DNA of 64,000 nucleotides, taken from positions 558,001 through 622,000 of the forward strand of contig NZ_BBYA01000008.1 of assembly GCF_001050275.1 (NCBI RefSeq), given 5' to 3'. Numbering within the stretch: position 1 is the first letter of the stretch; each line of letters begins with the position of its first letter. A program made the translations under genes and the position numbers. The notes beneath the pieces are model-generated. The model saw only the letters and a list, made by a program, of their open reading frames with translations. It did not search any database and had not been told where the DNA came from. Below are positions 24,822 to 34,107 of the stretch, piece after piece. This stretch comes from Leptolinea tardivitalis (GTDB lineage Bacteria > Chloroflexota > Anaerolineae > Anaerolineales > Anaerolineaceae).

Positions 24822-25471
24822 TCTTTGAGAAAATTATTTAAACCATTAAAACCGGCGGCACTCAATTTATGTCCGCCGGTCTTTTCATCATATTTAACAA
24901 TGGCACCCCGGCTGGAGAAAAGGTCAACAGCTTTCCTTGATTCATCAACCGGCACAATATCATCATCTGTATTGTGTGAGATGTACATGTTTAATCCGGA
25001 AAAATCCCGATCTTTGATTAGGTCCGACATTCCAGGTGGAAGATAGCCTGCCAGTGGAGCGACCTTCACTGGTGAGGCGTTCAAACACATGGCATATGTC
25101 ATGGCAGCTCCCTGACTGAATCCAATAATATCCAGACGGGTGACAGACGAGAAATCTGGAACCCAATCAGGCATTCGCTGCATCAGACCATCAGCATTTG
25201 CCAGGAAACGGGATATATCCGGTCGTTTACCATCTTCCGGGATTCCCCAGGCATAACCGCCATCCGGAGAGTTCAATGGACCGCGAGGTGCCAACATCCA
25301 ACAATTTGCCGGCAATTTCCGAGCAAAAATCCACATGATGTTTTCATCTCCGGTCCACCCGTGAAGAAGCAGAACGACCCGGTTATTCCAGGGTTGTGTT
25401 GGAGGGCGAACTCGGGCTATCCATCCGTGAGCTTCAACCAGACTTGTTTCATCGAGAATCTTTATTTGCAC
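24818..25471 (-). CDS. Alpha/beta hydrolase (carboxylesterase/phospholipase type)
   Basis: The protein is a 217-residue serine hydrolase. The nucleophile elbow is GFSQG with S119, the acid is probably an Asp in NTDDDIVP, and the His is in GGHKLS. The oxyanion region LLLHGWTGDE precedes them. There is no signal peptide, so it is probably cytoplasmic. It overlaps a small membrane-protein gene by 23 bp, and the patatin gene overlaps that in turn, giving a lipid- or ester-cleaving cluster. Its substrate is not identifiable. Confidence 0.88.
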   Translation of the reverse strand: MQIKILDETSLVEAHGWIARVRPPTQPWNNRVVLLLHGWTGDENIMWIFARKLPANCWMLAPRGPLNSPDGGYAWGIPEDGKRPDISRFLANADGLMQRMPDWVPDFSSVTRLDIIGFSQGAAMTYAMCLNASPVKVAPLAGYLPPGMSDLIKDRDFSGLNMYISHNTDDDIVPVDESRKAVDLFSSRGAIVKYDEKTGGHKLSAAGFNGLNNFLKD

Positions 25472-25679
25472 GTTTTACAATCCAATCCATGAGCCAGATG
25501 GCTCCCATTACCAGTAAAATCGGCACCATACCAGCCAGGAGGCAAATGAGCCCCATACCTGCCGCACCGGTTCCATAAATGAGATAGATCAGTCCATCAC
25601 CAATGATGAATAATATAAGTATTCCACCGATAATCAATCGGGTAACAGTTTGAGAGTCGTACTTTTTTAAGTCAGTCAT
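25449..25679 (-). CDS. Small two-helix membrane protein
   Basis: This 76-residue protein has two hydrophobic segments (about 12-34 and 38-66) separated by a short loop, with a basic tail. It overlaps the hydrolase by 23 bp and the patatin-like gene by 4 bp, a tight arrangement that supports it being real. No known family is recognised; a membrane-linked helper for the neighbouring lipid hydrolases is possible. Confidence 0.7.
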   Translation of the reverse strand: MTDLKKYDSQTVTRLIIGGILILFIIGDGLIYLIYGTGAAGMGLICLLAGMVPILLVMGAIWLMDWIVKRANKDSR

Positions 25680-26614
25680 TCGTTGGGGGTGAACTCTTCG
25701 TCTTCTGTTCCAACCAGTCGGGCTGGTAATTCAACTTTTCGAAAATACCGACCGATGGCATTAGGCCAATCCAGGGCTTTTCGAATGTTATCCATTGATT
25801 CTTCGACAGCATCTTCTCCGATTTTAATCATTTCTTCGGCATCCACTTTATCAAGGATGTTGAATTTTTCTACCTTCGGCCGTATGATCACTTCTGGTTT
25901 ATCAATTTTCAAGCGTAATTCTGAAAGCATACGTCCGCTAATATCCATGGAACTGGTATAGATATTCATAGCCTGGGTAATGGCTAATTTCGAAAAAGTT
26001 TCCATAATTGGTCTGGGAAGCATGGAGACACTTTCCAAACCGGGTGAAGGTACATGGGCCCAGCCTTCCGGAGAGGGTGAGAGAACTACGGCGATTACCG
26101 GCAGAGTAGGTGCCAGCCATCTCACAACACTGACAGGCACTGGATCCAGAACGCCGCCATCTACCAGAAGATTGTCTCCCATTTCTTTGGGAGGAAATAC
26201 TCCCGGAATGGCCATGGTAGCCAGAACTGCATCCAGAATTTTTCCCTTGCTGATGATGACTTCCTGATAGGCTTTGATATCCACGGCGGTGCAGGCAAAT
26301 GGAATGGGTAAATCTTCAAAAGCGGTATCGCCCAGCATTTCAACCAATACATTCGCAAACCCTGAAAGATCAAGCAGGGCAGGAGCTTTATTCAAACTGA
26401 GTTTGAAGAATTCAGTTTGATCGAGATGAATTATCCGGTTGACCACATCATCCAGAGGTATCCCTTTTGCGATAACAGCACCGATAATACCGCCTGCACT
26501 GGTGCCTGCGATCGCTTTAACTGTAAGTCCCTGTTTTTGAAGGCCGCGTAATACACCCAAATGGGCAATCCCTTTTACACCACCACCACCGAGGGCAATT
26601 GCGATATCTGGCAT
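25676..26614 (-). CDS. Patatin-like phospholipase
   Basis: The patatin fold has the Ser-Asp dyad S39 in GTSAGG and D152 in VDGGVLDP, with the oxyanion motif GGGGVKGIAHLGVL at the start. Length is 312 residues, matching the RssA-like bacterial group. It probably acts on lipid acyl chains in the cytoplasm or at the membrane. It heads the minus-strand cluster with the small membrane protein and the esterase, with overlaps that imply one transcript. Confidence 0.92.
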   Translation of the reverse strand: MPDIAIALGGGGVKGIAHLGVLRGLQKQGLTVKAIAGTSAGGIIGAVIAKGIPLDDVVNRIIHLDQTEFFKLSLNKAPALLDLSGFANVLVEMLGDTAFEDLPIPFACTAVDIKAYQEVIISKGKILDAVLATMAIPGVFPPKEMGDNLLVDGGVLDPVPVSVVRWLAPTLPVIAVVLSPSPEGWAHVPSPGLESVSMLPRPIMETFSKLAITQAMNIYTSSMDISGRMLSELRLKIDKPEVIIRPKVEKFNILDKVDAEEMIKIGEDAVEESMDNIRKALDWPNAIGRYFRKVELPARLVGTEDEEFTPNE

Positions 26615-26724
26615 GATAAATTCTCCCTAAATTCTTTCAAAACATATGGTTATTATAATCAATCCAACACATAAAAATGTTACAGGCAGTGTATACTTCG
26701 TCTCCGTAATTTGAAGGAAAACAG

Positions 26725-27966
26725 ATGAAGGTTGAAATACCCTTATTGACGCGCGTTCGCCGGAATAGACTGGCGAAGAACAGTATCCACCTTTACTTAG
26801 ATATGCTATGGTTTGGCGTGCTTACAGGTAGCACGTTGGCCTTCTTATCAATTTATGCTGCCCGCATTGGTGGATCAACATTTCAAGTTGGCATGATCAA
26901 TGGTGCGCAGGCGATTGTTAATTTGCTTGTTGCCCTGCCTGCCGGTCACTTTTTAGCCAAACAACCGGTTGACCGGCTGGAATTTGTTTCAGCCTCGTTG
27001 CAAAGAATCTTTTATGGCTTCATGATCTTCATCCCGGTTCTTTTCACACAGGCTGTACAGATGAATATCATATTGATGGTTACATTCATCATGTCTATTC
27101 CGGGAACTGCACAAGCCATTGGTTTTAATGCATTGTTTGCCGATTCTATTCCTGTGAATTTTCGAGGCAGGGTAGCCGGTATTCGGAATGCCGTTCTTTC
27201 CATTACGACCATTATTACCACACTAGCCTGCGGTCAAATCTTGACTCAGATTGTTTTTCCATTAAATTATCAGATTGTATTTGGAATCGGCTTTTTGGGT
27301 GCGGCCATGAGCACAATGCATCTTGCATTTGTTAAACCGGCCTTTAAAGATGAACACGCCATAGAACAGATTCGATATGACGATAGCAAAACAAGCGCTT
27401 TCAAAGAATTACTGCGGTTTGATGTATTAAAAGGCCGATATGGCCAAAAAATTGGGCTGCTCTTTTTCTTCCATTTTTCCCAATACCTTGGCATAGCCAT
27501 CTTTCCCATTTATCAGGTCAATATTATTCATATTTCTGATGAAGTTATTTCCATTGGTACCGGTATCTTTTATGTCTTAATGTTTCTTGTATCCATACGT
27601 CTGGAGAAAATTACCCGGAAGTATGGATATAAAAAAGCTCTTGGTTTTGGTGTAGGCTTGCTGGGTTTCTTTCCTGCTTTTCTTGCATTAAGCACAGGAC
27701 CAACGCTCTATTATGTTGCCAATATTTTTGGGGGAATAGCCTGGGGATTTGTAGGTGGAACCATCTATAATTACGTACTTGAAGCGGCACCACCTGGCGG
27801 CAGGGCAGGGTATCTGGCCTGGTATAACCTGGTTTTCAATGCTGGTATTCTGGCGGGATCTCTGGGCGGGCCGTTATTAGGACAGGTTACCGATCTGCAC
27901 ATCGCCCTGTGGATTGTTTCCATTGCCCGGTTATCTGCTGGTCTGGCGCTGTTTACTTTAGGCTAG
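26725..27966 (+). CDS. MFS transporter
   Basis: The 413-residue protein has about 12 hydrophobic segments. Helix 1-2 contains the usual Gly-rich opening region and helix 4 a loop with NFRGRVAGIRNA, matching MFS motif spacing loosely. GAAGGA precedes the ATG. The gene lies 17 bp upstream of smpB and is divergent from the patatin gene. Substrate is unknown; drug, sugar and peptide exporters are all possible. Confidence 0.85.
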   Translation: MKVEIPLLTRVRRNRLAKNSIHLYLDMLWFGVLTGSTLAFLSIYAARIGGSTFQVGMINGAQAIVNLLVALPAGHFLAKQPVDRLEFVSASLQRIFYGFMIFIPVLFTQAVQMNIILMVTFIMSIPGTAQAIGFNALFADSIPVNFRGRVAGIRNAVLSITTIITTLACGQILTQIVFPLNYQIVFGIGFLGAAMSTMHLAFVKPAFKDEHAIEQIRYDDSKTSAFKELLRFDVLKGRYGQKIGLLFFFHFSQYLGIAIFPIYQVNIIHISDEVISIGTGIFYVLMFLVSIRLEKITRKYGYKKALGFGVGLLGFFPAFLALSTGPTLYYVANIFGGIAWGFVGGTIYNYVLEAAPPGGRAGYLAWYNLVFNAGILAGSLGGPLLGQVTDLHIALWIVSIARLSAGLALFTLG

Positions 27967-27983
27967 TATGTTAAAATTGTGCT

Positions 27984-28439
27984 ATGAGCATCAAAGTCGT
28001 CGCCAATAACCGAAAGGCTCATTTTGAATACTTCTTATTGGATCGATTTGAAGCCGGCATTTCACTTGCCGGAACAGAAATCAAATCCATTCGTGCCGGT
28101 CAAATTAGCCTGGCAGAAGCCTATGTAGAAGTAAATGATCATGAAGCCTGGTTGATAAATTCACATATTGCACCTTATGAAGCGGCCAGCCGCTTTAATC
28201 ATGACCCGAAACGCCCCCGTAGATTGTTATTGCATAAAAGGGAAATTCGGGAATTGTTTGATTCAGTGCGTCAAAAGGGCGTGACGGTAGTTCCTGTACA
28301 GGTTTACCTGAAAGACGGCCGGGCAAAAGTGGAAATCGCCCTGGCTAAAGGTAAGAAGTTATATGACAAGCGCGATGTTATGGCAAAACGTGATGCCGAA
28401 CGGGAAATCCGTCGCGAACAATCAGGTAAGAACGGGTAG
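27984..28439 (+). CDS. smpB: SsrA-binding protein SmpB
   Basis: SmpB carries tmRNA to stalled ribosomes for trans-translation. The 151-residue length is normal. The opening ANNRKAHFEYFLLDRFEAGI, the motif GTEIKSIRAG and the C-terminal basic tail (YDKRDVMAKRDAEREIRRE) are typical. The tmRNA gene is not visible in this window. It follows the transporter by 17 bp and precedes a membrane enzyme by 15 bp. Confidence 0.97.
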   Translation: MSIKVVANNRKAHFEYFLLDRFEAGISLAGTEIKSIRAGQISLAEAYVEVNDHEAWLINSHIAPYEAASRFNHDPKRPRRLLLHKREIRELFDSVRQKGVTVVPVQVYLKDGRAKVEIALAKGKKLYDKRDVMAKRDAEREIRREQSGKNG

Positions 28440-28454
28440 AGGCAAATTTATATA

Positions 28455-29168
28455 ATGATGAATCAATGGCTGGCCATGGTAGTTACACTGGCTCTTGCTG
28501 TCAGTTGGCTGCGATTAAATGATTTTTTTGCACATAGAGGATGGATAAGCGGGCCAACCAGCCGGAAGATCATCCATATAGGAACGGGACCGATCTTTGT
28601 TATTTGCTGGTTGCTTTTTCCTGATGAAGGATTATCCCGTTATCTGGCTGCCATTATTCCACTGATGATCTCGATGCAATTTTTACTGGTTGGTCTGGGA
28701 ATAATGAAAGATCAGGCATCTGTAGATGCCATGACCCGACGCGGTGACCGTCGAGAAATCTTACGCGGACCACTCATTTATGGAATAGCATTTGTTTTAC
28801 TGACTATGATCTATTGGAAGAATTCAGCCACAGGCATTACCGCACTGATGATGCTTAGTGGAGGGGACGGTCTGGCTGATATTATCGGAAAAAGATTTGG
28901 GAAGACTCGTCTGTCATGGTCTCCAAATAAAACCTGGGCTGGTTCAGTTGCCATGTTTCTGGGAGGCACCGGATTTGCTCTTTTTGTAATCTTCATCTTT
29001 TTGCAGGCAGGTTCATTCACTCAACCTATTCAAACATTTCTTTTACCGATGGTCTGTATCGGAATGGTTTGTACAGCCATCGAATCGCTTCCTGTAGAAG
29101 AATATGATAATGTTACCGTACCATTAATGGCTCTCTTATTGGGAAATTGGTTGCTGCCGAAAGGATAA
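28455..29168 (+). CDS. Diacylglycerol/polyprenol kinase family membrane protein
   Basis: The family uses CTP or ATP to phosphorylate lipid alcohols such as dolichol, phytol or diacylglycerol. The 237-residue protein has about six to seven helices. The diagnostic motifs are RKIIHIGTGP, GGDGLADIIGKRFG and NKTWAGSVAMFLGG, the nucleotide-binding end of this family. A CDP-diglyceride synthase role is a weaker alternative. It sits 15 bp after smpB and 7 bp before hutH. Confidence 0.82.
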   Translation: MMNQWLAMVVTLALAVSWLRLNDFFAHRGWISGPTSRKIIHIGTGPIFVICWLLFPDEGLSRYLAAIIPLMISMQFLLVGLGIMKDQASVDAMTRRGDRREILRGPLIYGIAFVLLTMIYWKNSATGITALMMLSGGDGLADIIGKRFGKTRLSWSPNKTWAGSVAMFLGGTGFALFVIFIFLQAGSFTQPIQTFLLPMVCIGMVCTAIESLPVEEYDNVTVPLMALLLGNWLLPKG

Positions 29169-29175
29169 TAAAGCT

Positions 29176-30705
29176 ATGATTGAATTGACGGGGTATGACC
29201 TGACACTCGATCAAATTGAAGACGCGGCACGAAAAGGGGAGCAAGCACAATTATCCAAACAGGCTGAAGATCAAATCGTTCAATCGCGATCATGGGTTGA
29301 CGAGATCGTGGCTTCTGAGAAACCTGTGTATGGAATAAACACTGGTTATGGGATTTTTTCTGATCGCCGGATTAATAAACAAGATGCCCGAAAATTAGCC
29401 CGGAATTTAATTTTAAGCCATGCTGTGGGAACAGGGAATTATTTACCTGAAGATATTGTCAGAGCAGCTATTTTGATTCGAGCAAATACACTGGCAAAAG
29501 GCTTTTCTGGAGCACGACCTGTCCTTATTGAACGATTGCTTGATTTGAATACCCATCGTGTCATTCCTTTAATCCCGGAAAAAGGGTCTATGGGTTCTTC
29601 GGGTGATCTGGCACCTCTCTGTCACCTTGGTTTAATCCTAACACGTGATGATGATGATAACGAAGCACTTTCTGGTGAGGCTATATTTCATGGACAGACA
29701 ATGTCTGGGAAAGCTGCCATGCAGGCGGCTGGATTGGAAAGGATCATCCTTCAACCCAAAGAAGGTCTGGCGTTAAGCAATGGGGCAACATTTTCTGCCG
29801 CCATTGCTGCACTCTGTGTTATTGATTTTGAATATTACTTGAGACTGGCTGACCTCGCTGTTTCCATGACCCTTGAATCTGTCAAAGGATGTTCGTCTGC
29901 ATTTGATGAACGGCTTCATAACGCAAGAGGCCATAAAGGGCAGATCGAGTCTGCCCGGAGGATTCGGTCAAATACTATTGGCAGTACTCTGGTAGATTCG
30001 GCTGGTCGGGTTCAGGATGCATATTCCATACGGTGTGCCCCTCAGGTTCATGGAGCCAGTCAAGATGCTTTGAACTATGTTAAAGGATTAATAGAAATTG
30101 AAATTAATGCAGCCACAGATAATCCATTGTTATTTGAATCGGGGAGTGCAATTTCTGGAGGAAATTTCCATGGAGAACCGATCGCCCAGGCAATGGATGT
30201 TTTGAAAATCGCCGCGGCTGAAATTGGGGCTATCTCTGAACGCCGTATTTTCCGTCTTCTCGATGGAAATTTGAACAGTGGTTTACCTTCGATGCTCGTG
30301 GATTCTCAGGTAGATGCAGGGTTAAATTCCGGCCTGATGATGCTGCAATACACCGCAGCTTCTCTTGTACTGGAGAATCAAGCACTGGCAGCCCCTGATT
30401 CCGTCTATTCACTGCCTACCTCGGCAAATCAGGAAGATCACAACGCTAATTCCATGAATGCAGCCCGTCATGCTCGGAGTCTATTGGAGAATCTGAAGCA
30501 CATTCTGGCAAGCGAATTATTTACAGCATCCCGTGCATTGACACAACGTTTACGCGACGAGAAAAACACCCATCTGGGAAAAGGTACAGGATATAATTAC
30601 GAACTTATTAGAAACCTTATACCTTATGAGGCTGGCGATACATACTGGGAACCAGGAATAGTTAGAATTAAAGAAATGATTGATCGGAAAGAATTCACCG
30701 GTTAA
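29176..30705 (+). CDS. hutH: Aromatic amino acid ammonia-lyase, probably HutH
   Basis: The enzyme removes ammonia from histidine to give urocanate. The 509-residue protein has VYGINTGYGIF, LSHAVGTG (H82 as in histidine-type lyases) and the active-site loop GSMGSSGDLAPL. The MIO prosthetic group normally forms from Ala-Ser-Gly; here the tripeptide is S141-S142-G143, a rare form. The later QEDHVSMG region also differs, reading NQEDHNANSM, with two extra residues. No other hut gene adjoins, so histidine as substrate is likely but unproven. It is 7 bp from the previous gene. Confidence 0.82.
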   Translation: MIELTGYDLTLDQIEDAARKGEQAQLSKQAEDQIVQSRSWVDEIVASEKPVYGINTGYGIFSDRRINKQDARKLARNLILSHAVGTGNYLPEDIVRAAILIRANTLAKGFSGARPVLIERLLDLNTHRVIPLIPEKGSMGSSGDLAPLCHLGLILTRDDDDNEALSGEAIFHGQTMSGKAAMQAAGLERIILQPKEGLALSNGATFSAAIAALCVIDFEYYLRLADLAVSMTLESVKGCSSAFDERLHNARGHKGQIESARRIRSNTIGSTLVDSAGRVQDAYSIRCAPQVHGASQDALNYVKGLIEIEINAATDNPLLFESGSAISGGNFHGEPIAQAMDVLKIAAAEIGAISERRIFRLLDGNLNSGLPSMLVDSQVDAGLNSGLMMLQYTAASLVLENQALAAPDSVYSLPTSANQEDHNANSMNAARHARSLLENLKHILASELFTASRALTQRLRDEKNTHLGKGTGYNYELIRNLIPYEAGDTYWEPGIVRIKEMIDRKEFTG

Positions 30706-30720
30706 ATGGTTGGAATTATT

Positions 30721-31806
30721 ATGACGAATAAAATCAGTCGAAGAGATTTCTTGAAATTTTCTGTTGCAGGTTTTGGTCTTGTGGCAATCAAACCCCGGCT
30801 GGATTGGCTGCAACCTGTGCAAGAGATCCCTCAAGGGGAAAACCTGGGACGAATATGTGTGGGTTCAGTAAATTTGCGAATAAGGCCGTCTGCTGATGCG
30901 CAATCTGTCGGGAAGTTGTATCAGGATCAACTGGTTCAATGGAACCGAACAGTCGTTGGAGAACTGCCCACTGGATTAATGAACAGAACCTGGGTGGAAA
31001 CTCCAAATGGCTATCTGTTCGCTGGAAGTGTTCAACCAGTGAAAAATAATCCCAACCAACCGGTTTCCACTTTGCCATCCAATGAAAAAGAAAAAGGTAT
31101 GTGGGTGGAAGTCACTGTCCCTATTGTCGACCTGTCATTGGTCAATACTGTAGCTGTGGGGAATTGGATTAATGTTGTCCAATACCCACGGCTGTACTAC
31201 AGCCAGGTAATCTGGGTGGATGATATCCGGACAACTTCTGAGGGCAAAGTCCAATATCGAGTAAATGAGAAATATGGAAACCCTGGTGATATTTTCTGGG
31301 CGGCAGCCGAAGCGTTCCGTCCAATCACAGCAGACGAATTATCGCCGATCAATCCGGATGTTTCTGACAAACGGATCGAGGTCAGTGTAGCTGAGCAAAC
31401 CCTGTCTTGTTTTGAAGGCAAAAAGGAAGTGTATTTCTGTCGTGTTTCCACTGGTGCAAAATATGATGCCGATGGAAAGTTAGTGGACAACTGGATGACT
31501 CCACCGGGACCGCATCCGATCTGGCGGAAATTATTATCCATCCATATGGCGGGTGGAGCCACCGGTAATGGTTGGGATACTCCCGGTATTGCCTGGACAA
31601 GCCTTTTTTCTGGCGAAGGCGTAGCCATTCATTCCACTTTCTGGCATAACAACTATGGAATGCCGGTATCGCATGGATGCGTAAATGCCTCACCGGAAGA
31701 CTCAAAATGGATTTTCCGTTGGACTACTCCAACAGTATCATATTATCCCGGTGATTTAACGGTTTCTATGCCGGGTGGAACAATTGTCAATGTAACTGAT
31801 GGATAA
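30721..31806 (+). CDS. L,D-transpeptidase with Tat signal
   Basis: The YkuD-type enzyme forms 3-3 cross-links in peptidoglycan. The N-terminus SRRDFLKF is a twin-arginine signal, so export is by Tat. A variant SH3-like region follows (about 40-95), and the catalytic domain ends with HSTFWHN and SHGCVNAS, the catalytic Cys being about residue 320. I choose ATG 30721 over the one at 30706, which only extends a Tat n-region. It directly follows hutH and precedes ccdA. Confidence 0.88.
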   Translation: MTNKISRRDFLKFSVAGFGLVAIKPRLDWLQPVQEIPQGENLGRICVGSVNLRIRPSADAQSVGKLYQDQLVQWNRTVVGELPTGLMNRTWVETPNGYLFAGSVQPVKNNPNQPVSTLPSNEKEKGMWVEVTVPIVDLSLVNTVAVGNWINVVQYPRLYYSQVIWVDDIRTTSEGKVQYRVNEKYGNPGDIFWAAAEAFRPITADELSPINPDVSDKRIEVSVAEQTLSCFEGKKEVYFCRVSTGAKYDADGKLVDNWMTPPGPHPIWRKLLSIHMAGGATGNGWDTPGIAWTSLFSGEGVAIHSTFWHNNYGMPVSHGCVNASPEDSKWIFRWTTPTVSYYPGDLTVSMPGGTIVNVTDG

Positions 31807-31812
31807 ATACAA

Positions 31813-32529
31813 GTGACAGTGACTATAGGGCTGGCTTTTATTGCCGGCCTGGCATCTTTCTTTACTCCCTGCGTTATATCCCTGATGCCGGCATATATCG
31901 GGTATCTGGGTGGGAGAGCTGCTTCAAATTCGACGGATGAAGTCCTGGCAAACCGATGGATGATTATTAGCCATGGGCTGTTTTTTATACTTGGATTCAG
32001 CCTTGTGTTTATTGGATTGGGTTTGGCTGCCTCTGCCATCGGGGTTTTACTGTTTGGTATACGGATTTGGCTGGCCAGAATTGGTGGTATTCTCGTTATA
32101 TTATTCGGTTTGCATTTGATTGGAGTGTTGCACATTCAATGGCTGGATTATGATTTACGGCCAACAACAAAAATTGAAAAAAATCAGGGATTATTCTCCT
32201 CGTTTTTAATGGGAGTATTTTTTTCCGCCGGTTGGTCTCCTTGTGTCGGTCCGATTCTGGGAGGAATACTGACTCTGGCAGCAAATGAAACTTCGATTTC
32301 TACCGGTTTCTGGTTGTTGACAGCCTACTCTTTAGGATTTGCCATTCCATTTTTATTAATGGCCATAGGGATAAACTGGATAAAGAATTATTGGAAATTC
32401 CCCAACCGGATTGCTCATTCCATTGAAATCATGATGGGTATCGTTCTTGTTGTGCTTGGAATATTGCTTCTTACCGGTTTGTATGAACAGCTTGCCATAT
32501 TAGGATCAGGGATAAATCTAGGGATATAG
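31813..32529 (+). CDS. ccdA: CcdA-type cytochrome c biogenesis/thiol transport protein
   Basis: CcdA carries reducing electrons from cytoplasmic thioredoxin across the membrane. The 238-residue protein has about six helices and the cysteine-bearing motifs FTPCVISLMPAYIGYLGG and GWSPCVGPILGGIL, the paired cysteines of this family. The start is a GTG at 31813. A TlpA-like thioredoxin begins 7 bp downstream and is a natural partner. Confidence 0.93.
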   Translation: MTVTIGLAFIAGLASFFTPCVISLMPAYIGYLGGRAASNSTDEVLANRWMIISHGLFFILGFSLVFIGLGLAASAIGVLLFGIRIWLARIGGILVILFGLHLIGVLHIQWLDYDLRPTTKIEKNQGLFSSFLMGVFFSAGWSPCVGPILGGILTLAANETSISTGFWLLTAYSLGFAIPFLLMAIGINWIKNYWKFPNRIAHSIEIMMGIVLVVLGILLLTGLYEQLAILGSGINLGI

Positions 32530-32536
32530 GCTTATC

Positions 32537-33103
32537 GTGAAACTGTTAAAGAACTGGTATTACGTTATTTTTATTTTGCTGGTTATCTGGTTGATTGTGG
32601 ATAATATCCAAACCAGGATGAATGAATCCAATCAAAAAACAGAAAGCAGTAATCCGTTTGCCTATCTGGTAAAGAAACCTAAGATTGGCTCACCAGTTCC
32701 TGACTTTGAATTATCTGACATAACTGGAAAAAAATACAAGATTCAAGATTTGAATGGAAAACCGGTGGTGATTAATTTTTGGGCTACCTGGTGTCCGCCT
32801 TGCAAATCTGAGTTGCCTCTTTTCCAGGACTTGAAAGCAATCCATTCTGATGACCTGGTAATCTTGGCTGTCAATATTCAAGAATCAAAAGTAACAGTAG
32901 CATCATTCATTGAAAATAACAAATATAATTTCCCTGTTCTATTGGATGAAAATGGCATGGTTACGGATGAATTTGGTGTATTTGCCTATCCTGCCACCTT
33001 TTTTATTGATAAAGAAGGTATCATTCGATCTCATTATGTTGGACAGTTGAATAAAGAATTGCTACAGAAAAATCTTGAAACCATTGGAATTGACGCATGG
33101 TAA
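32537..33103 (+). CDS. TlpA/ResA-like membrane-anchored thioredoxin
   Basis: The 188-residue protein has an N-terminal membrane helix (about 6-22) and a thioredoxin fold with WCPPC in NFWATWCPPCKSELP, so the redox cysteines face outside. The cis-proline segment AYPATFFID is present. It sits between ccdA and a DUF2085 gene, whose start overlaps its stop by 7 bp. It probably passes electrons from CcdA to exported thiols, such as those of cytochrome c maturation or the wall enzymes nearby. Confidence 0.92.
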   Translation: MKLLKNWYYVIFILLVIWLIVDNIQTRMNESNQKTESSNPFAYLVKKPKIGSPVPDFELSDITGKKYKIQDLNGKPVVINFWATWCPPCKSELPLFQDLKAIHSDDLVILAVNIQESKVTVASFIENNKYNFPVLLDENGMVTDEFGVFAYPATFFIDKEGIIRSHYVGQLNKELLQKNLETIGIDAW

Positions 33104-34107
33104 CAGTAACCCTCTACCGCAAGTCTGACAGTCAGGGATGTGACGAAGTTTTACTTTTTTTGAATGAGTTACAGGCAGATTATCCACATCAACTGGCTGT
33201 TGTTGATGCAGACCAAATTGAAATGGACCGACATGTGGAAGCCAGGACTCAATTTCCCTATATTAAAATCGGGCCATATGTAATTCATGCACCTTTTAGA
33301 AAAATGGATTTACAAATCGCCCTCGGTGCATCCATCGACCGGGCCAAACATCTTGAGAATGTTGGTGATAAAACATATCATCAGCGGATCACCCGGGGGC
33401 ATACGATTTCAAAAACAGACCGTTTTTCATACTGGCTAAGTAAACACCTTATGTTGCTTGTCAATTTAGGTATCTTCTTGTATGCCGGATTGCCATTTCT
33501 GGCTCCAGTTCTTATGAAAATTGATCTGGTGGCTCCTGCCAGAGTAATTTATGCCATGTATTCACCGCTTTGCCATCAATTGGGATTCCGTTCCTGGTTC
33601 CTTTTTGGCGAACAGTTTTATTATCCTCGTGATCTCGCGCATATTCCCGGTGTAAAAACATTTGAAGAAGAAACTGGGATTACATCGAAAGACATTTTTG
33701 AAGCCCGTGCTTTTATTGGGAATGAAAAGATGGGTTACAAAGTTGCACTTTGTGAACGAGATACGGCGATTTACGGCAGTATGCTCTTATTTGGTTTGAT
33801 ATTCGCCCTGACAGGGAAGAAAATCAAACCCATACGATGGTATTTCTGGTTGGCTTTTGGGTTGATGCCAATTGCATTGGACGGGTTTTCTCAATTACCC
33901 GGCCTGGCCGGGGGATTGCCGTCATGGGTTCTTCTTCGGGAAAGCACACCTTTACTGCGTGTAGTGACCGGTGCTTTGTTTGGAGGTACAACAGCCTGGT
34001 ATCTTTACCCATTGTTGGAAGAATCGATGCATGAAACCAGAACGCTGTTGGGTGCAAAAATGGCGATTGCAGATCAGATATCTGGTTCAACAGAAACAAA
34101 ATCATGA
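33097..34107 (+). CDS. DUF2085 membrane protein with N-terminal glutaredoxin-like domain
   Basis: Residues 1-75 resemble a thioredoxin-fold domain with VTLYRKSDSQGCDEVLLFL, where only one cysteine remains of the usual CxxC. Residues about 115-300 contain four to five membrane helices and the DUF2085 motifs, CHQLGFRSWFLFGEQF and CERDTAIYG. A longer loop separates them. Length is 336 residues. The context with ccdA and a thioredoxin makes a redox function plausible. The function of DUF2085 is unknown. Overlap with both neighbours (7 bp upstream, 4 bp downstream) supports one operon. Confidence 0.8.
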   Translation: MVTVTLYRKSDSQGCDEVLLFLNELQADYPHQLAVVDADQIEMDRHVEARTQFPYIKIGPYVIHAPFRKMDLQIALGASIDRAKHLENVGDKTYHQRITRGHTISKTDRFSYWLSKHLMLLVNLGIFLYAGLPFLAPVLMKIDLVAPARVIYAMYSPLCHQLGFRSWFLFGEQFYYPRDLAHIPGVKTFEEETGITSKDIFEARAFIGNEKMGYKVALCERDTAIYGSMLLFGLIFALTGKKIKPIRWYFWLAFGLMPIALDGFSQLPGLAGGLPSWVLLRESTPLLRVVTGALFGGTTAWYLYPLLEESMHETRTLLGAKMAIADQISGSTETKS

